Notes under the pieces: model-generated
Database searches by the model: none
Told to the model about the DNA's origin: nothing
What the model saw: only the letters and a program-made list of their open reading frames with translations
Shown: positions 52,486-63,770 of the stretch, piece after piece
Layout: each line of letters opens with the position of its first letter
Position numbering within the stretch: the first letter of the stretch is position 1
Program-made: the position numbers and the translations under genes
Assembly (NCBI GenBank): GCA_964035775.1
Contig: OZ038318.1
Coordinates: 12,840,946-12,904,945, forward strand
Length of the DNA: 64,000 bases
DNA from: Osedax frankpressi
Lineage: Eukaryota > Annelida > Polychaeta > Sabellida > Siboglinidae
Direction of reading: 5' to 3'

Positions 52486-53109
52486 TAAATTGATTACAAC
52501 GAAGAATATTATTTCCATAATAGACCGTTATCAGATTTCTTATTCTTATTAATATTTATATTATTTATAACTTTAAATTTCCGATATTAATTTTTATAAA
52601 AAATGTATTATATCAGTGCTATATAATATTCTACATAAACGACATTAAAATAACTATTGGTATTCATGGAAATAACTAGAACATTAATAAATTTATCCAT
52701 TAATGTTACCATCTTATTATCTTAAAGAACAGGAAAGTCACTACCACAACTATTTCTATAATGAATTATATGTTGCAGGTATAAATGCTAAAAATTATGT
52801 AACTAATATATAAGGCTAAATCCCACAGTTGGTATAAAATCATAAGACTAGAGTGATGACGTGATTACGTAACCTGGCGATTGTCTGTCTGTCCACTAGC
52901 TTATTCAGTATTGCAATTTGGTGCAATTTCCTACGGTACCTTACGTTGTCTCCGTTTACTGATAAACAAAGGATTATCAGGTGATTATTTATAAATAGGA
53001 TTATGATATCCCAATATGAAATGAAATGTTTACGTGTAATATATTTCTAAAAAGATTAATTATTGAAAACTTTTATATTTAGAAATATGATACTTTTTGA
53101 AAAAAAATA

Positions 53110-53215
53110 TACTTGGATCTCTAAGCACTTAGCATAGATATGCACTTAGCATATATATGCTCTTAACATATATATGCACTTAACATAGATATGCACTTAG
53201 CATAGATATGCGCCT
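53110..53215. repeat. 20-bp repeat overlapping a stop codon, about 5 copies
   Basis: Repeats of CTTAGCATAGATATGCA type. The stop codon of the MATCAP-like gene (53,180-53,182) lies inside this array, so the last few residues are repeat-encoded. Confidence 0.8.
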
Positions 53216-56200
53216 ATAATAGAGATCCATTTGGAATAGAGATCCACTTTTAATAGAACCTATAGATCCTAATTTCAGGAACTCCGGATATCGAACACAG
53301 TCCATCCTCGCAAGTCGCTTTATCCTTTTAACCTCGTCTAAGCAAACTCGGCCAGAGTACAGTACATTGAAGTCAATTTCATCGGCATTACGTAATATCA
53401 AAACCGCGCCTGGACATGCAGTAGTAATATTAAGTAAGGTAGTAAGTATACCCAAACGTTAACTGACCACCGTGGTCAAATGGTAGGTAAAATGCGAAAT
53501 GAAATACGTTCCGACTAACCTTCGAAGTAGCATTGGTCTTGACCGCTGCCTCCCACGCAATTAGCATCCGCTAGACATCTCTTCACTCTCATGACACATT
53601 TGAATCTGAGACGTAGAATATAACTATTATCAGTGGTGGTAGTTATTGGTCTTAAGATGGGTACTAAGATGAGTTTGGGTTAGCCCAAACCCAGTGGGGT
53701 GGGTCCCATCCAGTGAAAGTGATAATAGGGGTGTTATGTAAGTGAATAGTTTGTATAAATCATAGGTGAAGTGTGAAATGTGTTAAGGGTAAAGATATAA
53801 TGTAGGGGGTAGTGGGGATTAAAGGTGGTTTAAATGATTAGGTAAGGTATAGTAAGGTTTATATATGGTGTAAAGAATTAGGTAGGGTGGAGTTAGTTTG
53901 TTAAAAATATAAGAGTATATTTATTAGAGTGAGAGTAAGGTAAGAGTGAGATGAGAATAAGGTGAGAATAAAGTGAAAGTAAAGTGAACGAATTTAAATA
54001 ATTATGAATAAGAAGTGAGATTTAGAGGAGGTAGTTTAAGTCTGACATTAGTCAATTAAAGTGAGGTGAAATTGAGATATAAAAATACTAACAAATATTC
54101 TAGATTTACACGAACACAAATTTGAATGGAAAAAATTTACAATTTATTTATTTATCAATATAGTCTAGTGATATTGTCTAAAGGCAACAACAATAATATA
54201 ATATAAACTAGTTTAGCTTATTAATAATGTTATTATAAAAGTAATAAAAGATAACTAAACAATAATGATATCGTGATATGAATAAATAAATAAAAGTAAT
54301 TTGTATATAATGAATACAATACATCAATTAATGTTAATTAAACTTATATTGCTGTAAAGAAATAACAAACATTTTTAATACAAACCTGTAGTCTTTGTCT
54401 TGTATATAACGTTCTATATTGTCAAATAGTTCTTTAAATGTCATAGATTCTGCCATACATGCAATATCTGAAGTGAGTAATTTGTAATTTATTATTTAAT
54501 GTTTTTAACGAAATTTACATAGAAACGACGATGAGATTAAAACAGAAATTTGGGTTTAATAAATATAACTTAGCTTCCATGATCATGGAATATAATGGAC
54601 TATTGTAATATGTTATGTATGGGATGAGTTATATCTTGGATTACACCATCCTTACTTATCCATAGTTATGTGGTGAAAATATGTTATATATTCAGTGAAT
54701 TGGGTTGAGATTAAAGTGATTAGTAATGAGGTTTAGATTAGGCATTGTGATATATGTTAGATTGATTAAAATAGGTGGAGTTACTTTTCTTTTTAAATTT
54801 AATATCGTGAATATGTGAGTGAGTCAGTGAGTCAGTGGGTGAGTGAGTGAGTGAGTGGGTGAGTGAGTGAGTGAGTGGGTGAGTGAGAGTGAGTGAGTGA
54901 GTGAGTGGGTGAGTGAGTGAGTAAGTGGGTGAGTGAGTGAGTGAGTAGGTGAGTGAGAGTGAGTGAGTGAGTGAGTAAGTGAGTGGGTGATTGAGTGAGT
55001 GAGTGAGTGAGTGAGTGAGTGGGTGAGTGAGTGAGTGAGTGATTGAGATAGTGCTTGAGAGAGTGAGTGAGTGAGTTAGTGAGTGAGTTAGTGAGTGAGT
55101 GAGTGAGTTAGTGAGTGAGTGAGTGAGTGAGTGAGTGAGTGAGTGAGTGAGTGAGTGAGTGAGTGAGTGAGTGCGTGAGTGAGTGAGTGTGTGTGTGTGT
55201 GTTTGTATATGTTTATTCACCAAAATCCAATTTTTCATTGTTCGAAGGTGAGTATAAGTATTATTAACGAAATATAACAAAATTAATATAGTAAATACGT
55301 TTTTCATAATAAATAAATAAAAGAGGTAATAATTGTGGTAATATGTGTAAGGAAGTTGCGTGAGAGGGAAATGCATGTGAGGGAGGTATGCAATGCACAT
55401 TGTGTATATGGGAGAAATGTATAGAGGATAGTGTGTAGAGAAAATATGGCAGATATAAATGTACATGTAAGGGAGTTGAAGAGTAGTAGTAAGGTTGGTA
55501 AGAAGTAAGTAGTAAAAGTGGTAACGTAATATAGGTAGTAAAAATAAGTAGTGGCGTATTTGTAGTTGAGTAATATATATAGTATTAGATAAAAGTAGAG
55601 CATAAGTCATTTTGATAATTCAGCATTGGAATAGTATAGGGGTGTGTCAGGTTATATCAGTCTAGATCAAGTAAGTATTTGTGAAGTTTGCTTTTAAAAG
55701 TATTTGTATTATTTTCATTGGTAACAGTTATGGGTAGCTTATTCCAAAGTTGTGGAAAATTGTTAGTTATGTCTTGTTTAAGCAGTTTTTTTATTGATGA
55801 TCTTAGATTATTTTTCAGTTTTAATATAAGGAGTCACTCATATATTTAGGGATATCAGTTTTCAATGCGGTATGTATTATTGTTAGAGTTTTGTACATGG
55901 ATCTGTGTTTTAAGGTTAGAAATTTAAGTTTTTTTCTGTATAATGTGATATGTGTTCGTTAAGGGAGTTTGAAAATAAGTCTGCAAGTGTGGTTAATAAT
56001 TTTGTTAAGTCGTTTTTCTTGTATTTTAGGTATATTAATTAAAAGTGAGTTGCAGTAGTCAAGTTTAGATAGAATGTAGGCAGATGTGAGTATTTTGAGT
56101 GATGTAGGGTTGAGAATGTGTTTAATTTGTTTTATTTTAAATATTTTATAATTATATAATTATAATTAAATTACATTGCTTAGTTATTGATGAAATGTCC

Positions 56201-56518
56201 TTATCGAAGGTTAAGTCAGATTCAAATATTACACCTAAAGTAGTTATAGTAGTCTTAATTGGTATGTCTTTATTTGCAATTTTAATATGTGTGATGGGTG
56301 GTGGCGTATGACTTTTACTATGGAATATGATGCATTCAGTTTTCTTTAATTAAATTTCAAGTACTTATAATTAAAGTAATTTTCTAATTTCGTCGTTATA
56401 CTATTGATTTCTTTTAGTGTATTCGGTAACTCATTAAATGTTGTGGATGTGTAAATTTGTATGTCGTCAGCGTACATGTGATATTTAGCATTATAGCAGT
56501 TCGTAATTGAGTCGATAT

Positions 56519-56583
<65 letters not shown>

Positions 56584-57904
56584 TAATAGTGGACCCAAGA
56601 CACTACCATGAGTTACTCCAATTTGAGAGCAGTTAAAAGCTTTACTTAGTTTATTAGATCTAATATTGAAGGTTCTCCCAGTTAAATATGATTTTCTTAG
56701 TTGTATTATTGTATTATGGATTCCAATTGATTGTAGTTTAACGAATCAAGTAATATGATAATTACAAAATGATTGTTTTTTATGTTATGAGAAATGTAAT
56801 TGGTAAGATTAAGTAATAGTGTTTCAGTGTTATGGTAAGGTTTATAGGTACTCTGCATTGAATTATCTAAACTATTGGTGGTGATATGTTTAATGATATG
56901 GGTAGCAATACTCCTTTCGAAAATTGTTGATAGTAAAGATAAGTTAGATATAGGTATGTAGTTGTTAGGAATGGAGTAGTCTAGGGAAGTTTTTTTTAGT
57001 TAGTATGATTGGAGTTATAATGGAGTGTTTCAGTGAAATTAGTGAGTGAGTTAGTTAGTGAGTGAGTGAGTGAGTGAGTGAGTGAGTGAGTGAGTGAGTG
57101 AGTGAGTGAGTGAGTGAGTGAGTTAGTGATTGAGTTAGTGATTGAGTTAGTGAGTGAGTTAGTGAGTGAGTTAGTTAGTGTGTGAGTTAGTGAGTGAATA
57201 TATGAGTGGCATAATCATATAAGACTCTATTATTAAACTAAAAATATAATAACACAACCTAACATCCTAACACCCTAACATAACCTAACCCACTCTAATA
57301 TACCCTAGCACATTATTAATCGCCCTATCTAACAATAAGTAAGTGCTGCATTCCAAAGGTATCTTGTCTGAGCTCTAAGCACTGTGTTTACAGCTGCTAG
57401 ACCCTCTTCCGTGCACATCAACTCACGACTACCCAGATGCCCCAATCCAAATCGCTTCCGGTCAGAGAACCAGGGTTGTAGTCCATCATTCAACATTCGG
57501 TACTGTTAGAAATCGTAGGTTATATATATTTATATATGTACTGTAGAGTTATTAAATACAAATAGATAATAATAGTGTGTTATATGTATGTAGAGTTATT
57601 AAATACAAATAGATAACAATAATGTGTTATATGTATGTAGAGTTATTAAATACAAATAGATAACAATAGTGTGTTATATGTATGTACTGTAGAGTTATTA
57701 AATACAAATAGATAATAATATCTTGTTACCTTTATTTTCTACAATTTTTGTTTTGAGAGAGTTTGTAGAATATCAGTTTTTTTTAAATTACATTTTAAAT
57801 ATATGATGTTATTATATCTTATCTTATCTTATCTTATCGTATCTTATCGTATCTTATCTCGTCTCGTCTCATCTCGTCTCATCTCATCTCATCTCATATT
57901 ATCT

Positions 57905-57939
<35 letters not shown>

Positions 57940-60684
57940 CATCTCACATTAGCTTATCTTATCTTATCTTATATTATCTTATCTTATCTTAATTAGTTAT
58001 TACACCTTAAGTTAGTGACCACTACCAATGAGAAACTTAAATGTTGGTATCACCTACCACCCGATATATCCTACTGCATGGTACATCTACTAACAAAGTG
58101 AGTTATTATCTTATCATCTACTAACAAAGTGAGTTATTATCTTATCATCTACTAACAAAGTGAGTTATTATCTTATCATCTACTAACAAAGTGAGTTATT
58201 ATCTTATCATCTACTAACAAAGTGAGTTATTATCTTATCATCTACTAACAAAGTGAGTTATTATCTTAAAGTCCACTAACAAAGTGAGTTATTATCTTAA
58301 AGTCCACTAACAAAGTGAGTTATTATCTTAAGATCTACTAACAAAGTGAGTTATTATCTTATCATCTACTAACAAAGTGAGTTATTATCTTAAAGTCCAC
58401 TAACAAAGTGAGTTATTATCTTAAAGTCCACTAACAAAGTGAGTTATTATCTTAAGATCTACTAACAAAGTGAGTTATTATCTTATCATCTACTAACAAA
58501 GTGAGTTATTATCTTATCATCAGCTAACAAAGTGAGTTATTATCTTAAGATCTACTAACAAAGTGAGTTATTATCTTATCATCAACTAACAAAGTGAGTT
58601 ATTATCTTAAGATCTACTAACAAAGTGAGTTATTATCTTATCATCAACTAACAAAGTGAGTTATTATCTTAAGATCTACTAACAAAGTGAGTTATTATCT
58701 TATCATCTACTAACAAAGTGAGTTATTATCTTAAGATCTACTAACAAAGTGAGTTATTATCTTAAGATCTACTAACAAAGTGAGTTATTATCTTAAGATC
58801 TACTAACAAAGTGAGTTATTATCTTAAAGTCCACTAACAAAGTGAGTTATTATCTTAAAATCTACTAACAAAGTGAGTTATTATCTTAAGATATACTAAC
58901 AAAGTGAGTTATTAACTTAAGATCTACTAACAAAGTGAGTTCTTATCTTAAGATCTACTAACAAAGTGAGTTATTATCTTAAGATCTACTAACAAAGTGA
59001 GTTATTAACTTAATATCTACTAACAAAGTGAGTTATTAACTTAAGATCTACTAACAAAGTGAGTTTATATCTTAAAGTCCAGTAACAAAGTGAGTTATTA
59101 TCTTAAGATCTACTAACAAAGTGAGTTATTATCTTAAATTCCACTAACAAGGTGAGTTATTATCTTAAGATCTACTAATAAAGTGAGTTATTATCTTAAG
59201 ATCTACTAACAAAGTGAGTTATTATCTTAAAGTCCACTAACAAAGTGAGTTATTATCTTAAGATCTACTAACAAAGTGAGTTATTATCATAAGATCCACT
59301 AACAAAGTGAGTTATTATCTTAAGATCTACTAACAAAGTGAGTTATTAACTTAAGATCTACTAACAAAGTGAGTTCTTATCTTAAAGTCCAGTAACAAAG
59401 TGAGTTATTATCTTAAGATCTACTAACAAAGTGAGTTATTATCTTAAGATCTACTAACAAAGTGAGTTATTATCTTATCATCAACTAACAAAGTGAGTTA
59501 TTATCTTAAGATCTACTAACAAAGTGAGTTATTATCTTAAGATCTACTAACAAAGTGAGTTATTATCTTAAGATCTACTAACAAAGTGAGTTATTATCTT
59601 AAGATCCACTAACAAAGTGAGTTATTATCTTAAAGTCCACTAACAAAGTGAGTTATTGTCTTAAGGTCTACTAACAAAGTGAGTTATTATCTTAAGATCT
59701 ACTAACAAAGTGAGTTATTAACTTAAGATCTACTAACAAAGTGAGTTATTATCTTAAAGTCCACTAACAAAGTGAGTTATTATCTTAAGATCTACTAACA
59801 AAGTGAGTTATTATCTTAAGATCTACTAACAAAGTGAGTTCCTATTTCGTGATCTGCTAAACAAATTATTCCATTTTCTCTGAGAAATGCATTTTCTGAT
59901 GGATTCGAATTCAACAATAGAGTATAGCGTCTAGCTTCAGGTCTATTGTACTTTAGTGAAGGACCATGCCACATCATACGAGCACTGCGGTATTTTGAGT
60001 TATTATTACAGGATTTGTGGTTGGTAGCAGAGTTACTAGCTTAATTAGAGGTTGAGGTCTAATATTGTCGTAGTATATGGAGTAGAATGTATACATGGGT
60101 AGGTTTTAAGGTTGGTTACATTCTAGTGGCAGGAAGGCTAAAGTTGGAAAAGTGTGAATGGTCTATTAATATATAAATATGAATGGTTGCTAATATCATT
60201 GGTGTATATTTTGAGGTCGCGATCAGTTGAGGATTACATTTGAAGGAAAATGGAGAAGTTGCGCATTTAGGTATAAGAAATACTTAACATATAAAGACTA
60301 ATGCCGAAAGTCTAAATGTTATCCGAGCCGCCCTCCATTCCGTAAGCACCGCCCACTGACCTACATGTCAACTCCGGGGTCCAGTAGACTGTTAGTTCTG
60401 TATCCATATTAGCGGTACTGAGATATTCCGCTAGGAGCTCAGAACCCCTGGATGCCGAAATTTTAGGTCCGAATGCCTTATCCAGGTACTGATCTCCATC
60501 TCCGTATTTACAACGAACTGTATCTAGTATAGTACGTGCCTGGATAGTGGTATTGTTGACGTTAGGACGTGACCTGATGGATGTGGAGGAGGAGAAGGAG
60601 AGGGAGAGGGATATATATAGGGATAGGGAGAGGGAGATGGAGAGGGAGAGGGAGAGGGAGAGGGAGAGGGAGAGGGAGAAAGAA

Positions 60685-60755
<71 letters not shown>

Positions 60756-62071
60756 AATAATTAATTTTTGTTTGGAAATATTTCTTTGAATAACTAATTA
60801 TTATTATGCCGATTATTTTGTCAAATATAAAATATTCAAATTCTTTAAACCTCGTCCAAATAGTTGAAACGAATTTCTTGGTTGACTTTAGTTTCATTAT
60901 TATTCGCTAGAGGTTTCTTTAAAACGAACTGAGGTGGAATTCCATACAAAAGGAATCTTTTCTTCTGTTTTATAATTAAAATGTGTGTGTGTCATCAGCT
61001 AACAAAATAGTTTAACATCATTAGCGGAATATAGACTTGAAATATGAATACATTAAGTTATACAATTAAGTTATATTAGTTTAGTGTATATTGATATTTT
61101 ACTATATGTATTATTTACTACCATCTTATTAATAATTTTATAAATTTACTTTCACTATAGTATATAATAGTATATAGTATATCTATAGTATATAATATAT
61201 CAATATATTATAATATATTAAATAATTACATATAGATAACAAATATATTTTATAAATAACTATACTAAAGAAAATATAAATGTTACCGTCATCTACAAAC
61301 TAATGAAATGCATAACTTTAGTTTATTTAGGAATCTAAATAACCAACCTGTTCATCTAGATTAATTGGACAATTCCTACCAGCGTATTTAGAAGGAGTTC
61401 TTTCAATAGCTTTGATTACGTTTAATTTCTTTGAACCTCTACTCGAATTCACTGTAAACAGATGAAAATAGAAAATAAGTAAAACTAGTAATCTAACCTA
61501 ATAAAAAGAAATGAAGATATGTATTTGATAATTCTTGTTTGAATCGAAACATTTGAAATGATTTTAGGGAGGGTGCGATAGTTTAAAAAACGTATATAAC
61601 TTATAATATCTCTATTAAAAGTGTGAATACAATCAAATGACTATAACTACAATGTTAATAATCTTTGGTTATGTCTATTCTCTATGGAGTATGAAAGGTA
61701 ATTGAACTTTAACCTCTGTCAGTCAACTTGCAATAAACGTCACTCCCCGTTTGAATAATCACCTTAGTCGGAGATTTTTGAGCTCGTGGTCTAATCTGAA
61801 AATCGCAGTCGCAATTCTAAAGATCGATATGTCAGAATTCGCATTTATAAAAATGAATAATTTAATTATATAGTACATATTTGGTTTGAATAATCATATG
61901 TTAATATACGTATGTGTATATTATAGTAGATATAGAATAATTGCTGAAATCGATATTATTACAATTATATATAATGTATTAAATTAGATAAATAACATAT
62001 AGGAGGATATACTAATTTTATTAAAAATGAACACATCATGTGAGGACCTGTTCAGTTTTAGAGAATCCCAT
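53180..62071 (-). CDS. MATCAP: MATCAP-like microtubule tyrosine carboxypeptidase (DUF1704), 9 exons
   Basis: A complete 369-codon model: exons 62048-62071, 61714-61795, 61348-61451, 60361-60539, 59831-59984, 57334-57502, 54386-54467, 53520-53605 and 53180-53409, all GT-AG with matching phase. The family is a zinc metallopeptidase that removes the C-terminal tyrosine of alpha-tubulin. Visible are ARTILDTVRCKYG, the catalytic HEIGTH (residues about 175-180, HExxxH), QPWF, TEEGLA (about 212-217, expected third zinc ligand Glu), SMTFKELFDNIERY, RVKR, QDQCYFEG and IDFNVLYSGRV, in family order. It is shorter than the human MATCAP proteins at both ends. The ATG starts MGFSKT, a possible N-myristoylation signal; an in-frame TGA lies upstream and an acceptor at 62,126 could add 5' UTR. 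Intron 5 is a 31-bp array starting at the donor, and intron 6 holds a LINE. Confidence 0.92.
54810..55195. repeat. (GTGA)n tetranucleotide array, left of the LINE
   Basis: GTGAGTGAGTGA with GGGT, TTAG and TCAG interruptions, in intron 6 of the MATCAP-like gene. It directly abuts the 3' end of the LINE remnant (minus orientation). The SLTH-repeat open frame is an artefact. Confidence 0.95.
55205..57040 (-). mobile_element. 5'-truncated CR1/L2-like LINE with recognisable reverse transcriptase
   Basis: The minus strand shows, in order, non-LTR reverse-transcriptase blocks: NYIPISNLSLLSTIFERS (about 56,970), GVTHGSVLGPLLF (about 56,600), YADDIQIY (about 56,465), KTECIIFHSKS, LGVIFESDLTF (about 56,220), SKLDYCNSLLI (about 56,060) and PQLWNKLPI (about 55,745), with a terminal stop near 55,670 and about 450 bp of 3' tail. 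Several frame breaks and a (TA)n expansion of about 58 bp at 56,521-56,578 split the frame, so it is inactive. The 5' end is lost just before the RT domain; endonuclease and ORF1 are absent. It lies in sense orientation in intron 6 of the MATCAP-like gene and is flanked on both sides by (GTGA)n. Confidence 0.88.
57040..57205. repeat. (GTGA)n tetranucleotide array, right of the LINE
   Basis: GTGAGTGAGTTA and GTGA repeats like those at 54,810-55,195, starting at the truncated 5' end of the LINE. Confidence 0.9.
57530..57722. repeat. About 50-bp repeat, 4 copies
   Basis: Units contain TAGAGTTATTAAATACAAAT then AGATAACAATAGTGTGTTATA. They lie in intron 5 of the MATCAP-like gene, on the side of the exon 57334-57502 acceptor. 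Confidence 0.8.
57818..57992. repeat. Pentanucleotide array (TATCT)n with (CATCT/CGTCT) block
   Basis: Mostly ATCTT, with a central run of CTCGT/CTCAT units. In intron 5 of the MATCAP-like gene. Confidence 0.9.
58091..59840. repeat. 31-bp array anchored at a minus-strand 5' splice site, about 56 units
   Basis: Plus-strand unit ATCTACTAACAAAGTGAGTT followed by ATTATCTTAAG. On the minus strand each unit reads AACTCACTTT then GTTAGTAG. That is the last ten bases of MATCAP-like exon 5 (ACT CAC TTT, coding THF of the zinc motif) plus its donor GTTAGT. The array begins at that junction (59,831/59,830), so the exon edge and donor are repeated about 56 times into intron 5. Confidence 0.93.
60590..60752. 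repeat. GA-rich array, pyrimidine tract on the minus strand
   Basis: GAGGGA units followed by (GA)n. On the minus strand this is a CT-rich tract ending about 50 bases before the acceptor of MATCAP-like exon 4 (60,540). Confidence 0.9.
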
Positions 62072-62745
62072 TCCAGCCTCGAGTAGAATTCATTTCAACT
62101 CTTCATCTCTTGACCTCGTTGTGATCTGCAAAAGGGGCGTGTCGTGTAATGGGAGGATCCCAACAGATAATGTTATGGTTATCTGCTACAACTTTGTAAA
62201 TTGGTTGAACTATTATTAAATATTCGTACCGTATAATATATTATTTGAATAAATTTTACTGATACAGCACTGGATTTATTATTGAAATTGCAAAAACTTT
62301 ACGAGAGAGATTGATAACTATATCGAATAAGAAAATTTCAATTCCAATTTCAATGTTTATAATGTTGGATGCAGTTCCTTTACATTATACCTTTCAACTA
62401 TTCACAAACTATAATCCCAACTAAAGATAAGAGATATATGAACCGATGAAATGTAAATGTTATAAATAGATTTATCTTAATGAATCTATCTAATTATCGT
62501 AGCTGAAAATCATTTTTATTTTCATATCTAGAAATATTCGTACATTACATAACATACTAAATAAATAACATGTTACATTGGAATACTTTAAACTAAGTAC
62601 CAATAATATTCCCTGCGTAAATTACAAATCGAATACAACACAATAGGATATATAATATTATTAAAAGTATGGTTATATTAATTGGTCTACGTATGAGACT
62701 TGAGTAAGAAAAGTACTTTATATAATATTGGCTAGTGGGTATTAC
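62072..62745. other. Upstream region of the MATCAP-like gene
   Basis: Contains GGGGCGTG near 62,136 (GC-box/KLF-like) next to the proposed 5' UTR acceptor CTTTTGCAG. No other exon could be supported. AT-rich beyond about 62,230. Confidence 0.35.
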
Positions 62746-62873
62746 CTAATGAAATATTGCGCAATAACATGTAAACATAACTCGTAATCCTTGTTGTAAA
62801 CCATGTACCCTCTCGATTACGTAATTCTAGGACTGGACCGACCACAAAGGTTATTTGAGGATCGGAATTTTTC
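62746..62873 (-). other. Exon-like open segment, unassigned
   Basis: On the minus strand a 42-codon open stretch (ITFVVGPVLELRNREGTWF) runs from an acceptor-like TTGTTTAG to a donor-like GTAATA. A second frame (KFRSSNNLCGRSSPR) is also open up to GTAATC. Neither joins the MATCAP-like start in an open frame, so this may be a 5' UTR exon, an exon of another transcript, or chance. Confidence 0.25.
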
Positions 62874-63010
62874 CTAAACAAATACAATTAATTTCTAGTA
62901 TAACTAGATTTTCAAATATAAATAAGGAATTCCATTGGGTAGAATAGAATGTCCGTGTATATTCGGTGTCACTATATTGAATTGACTACAAATGTCAATA
63001 ATATATATAT

Positions 63011-63072
<62 letters not shown>

Positions 63073-63770
63073 ATATCGTATGCTTTTTAACTGTAGTTTT
63101 ATTATATAAACATTGTGTAAAAAGTCAGGTAGGTTTATTATATTCATTAAATAATTATATCTAGTTTCGCAACTTTTTTTTATATCTACAGATCCAATGA
63201 ATACAATAAAATAAATATTAATGAATTTGATTGATTGACACCGATAAGCCACGCCTATACAAAGACCTCCAATATATCTGGTTAATACAAATACATGTAG
63301 TTTCGTGTGTGATTTAAGGGAACTCTTAATAATGATTAGGCATAACTAATAAACTAATATCCAGTTATATTTAGTAGCCGGTGTTCTAACTGATTTTAAC
63401 GGAATATGATATAGTGCGTTCAGATCAGATTGTAATTGATAACATCTTTAATTCATACAGGTTTATTAATCAATTATATAACTACTTAAATCTGAACTAA
63501 ATGTTCAAGTTTCAAGTAATATTAATGGTGAGGATATATATATATATATATAAATTTGGAGATAAGTATAGCAAAAATATATGTAACGATGAAAATAATA
63601 ATAATTATAACATAAATAAATAATTATAAAGTTCATGCGATTGAAGTTAAAAATTATATAAGTTGGTTCCGTATTAGCTTCATTTCAAATGAATTTGTTT
63701 ACAATGTTTATTGCTGGTATTATTACATGCATAATGTATTATCATGTACTAAATTAAGGTATACGTTACT
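62874..63770. other. AT-rich non-coding region
   Basis: (TA)n runs at about 63,000-63,070 and 63,535-63,552. No gene was recognised. Confidence 0.5.

Noticed and set aside
57034-57205. Long SLTH-type frames and similar frames near 54.8-55.2 kb as genes
   Set aside because: They are translations of the (GTGA)n arrays and of LINE 3' tail.
58015-58100. Plus-strand exon ending at GTGAGT, with a TACTAAC branch-point-like motif in every 31-bp unit
   Set aside because: The apparent donor and branch point are largely the reverse complement of the minus-strand donor GTTAGTAG. The minus-strand MATCAP-like exons on both sides fit in frame and family.
58091-59840. CRISPR array
   Set aside because: Units are contiguous with no unique spacers, no cas genes are present, and the context is eukaryotic.
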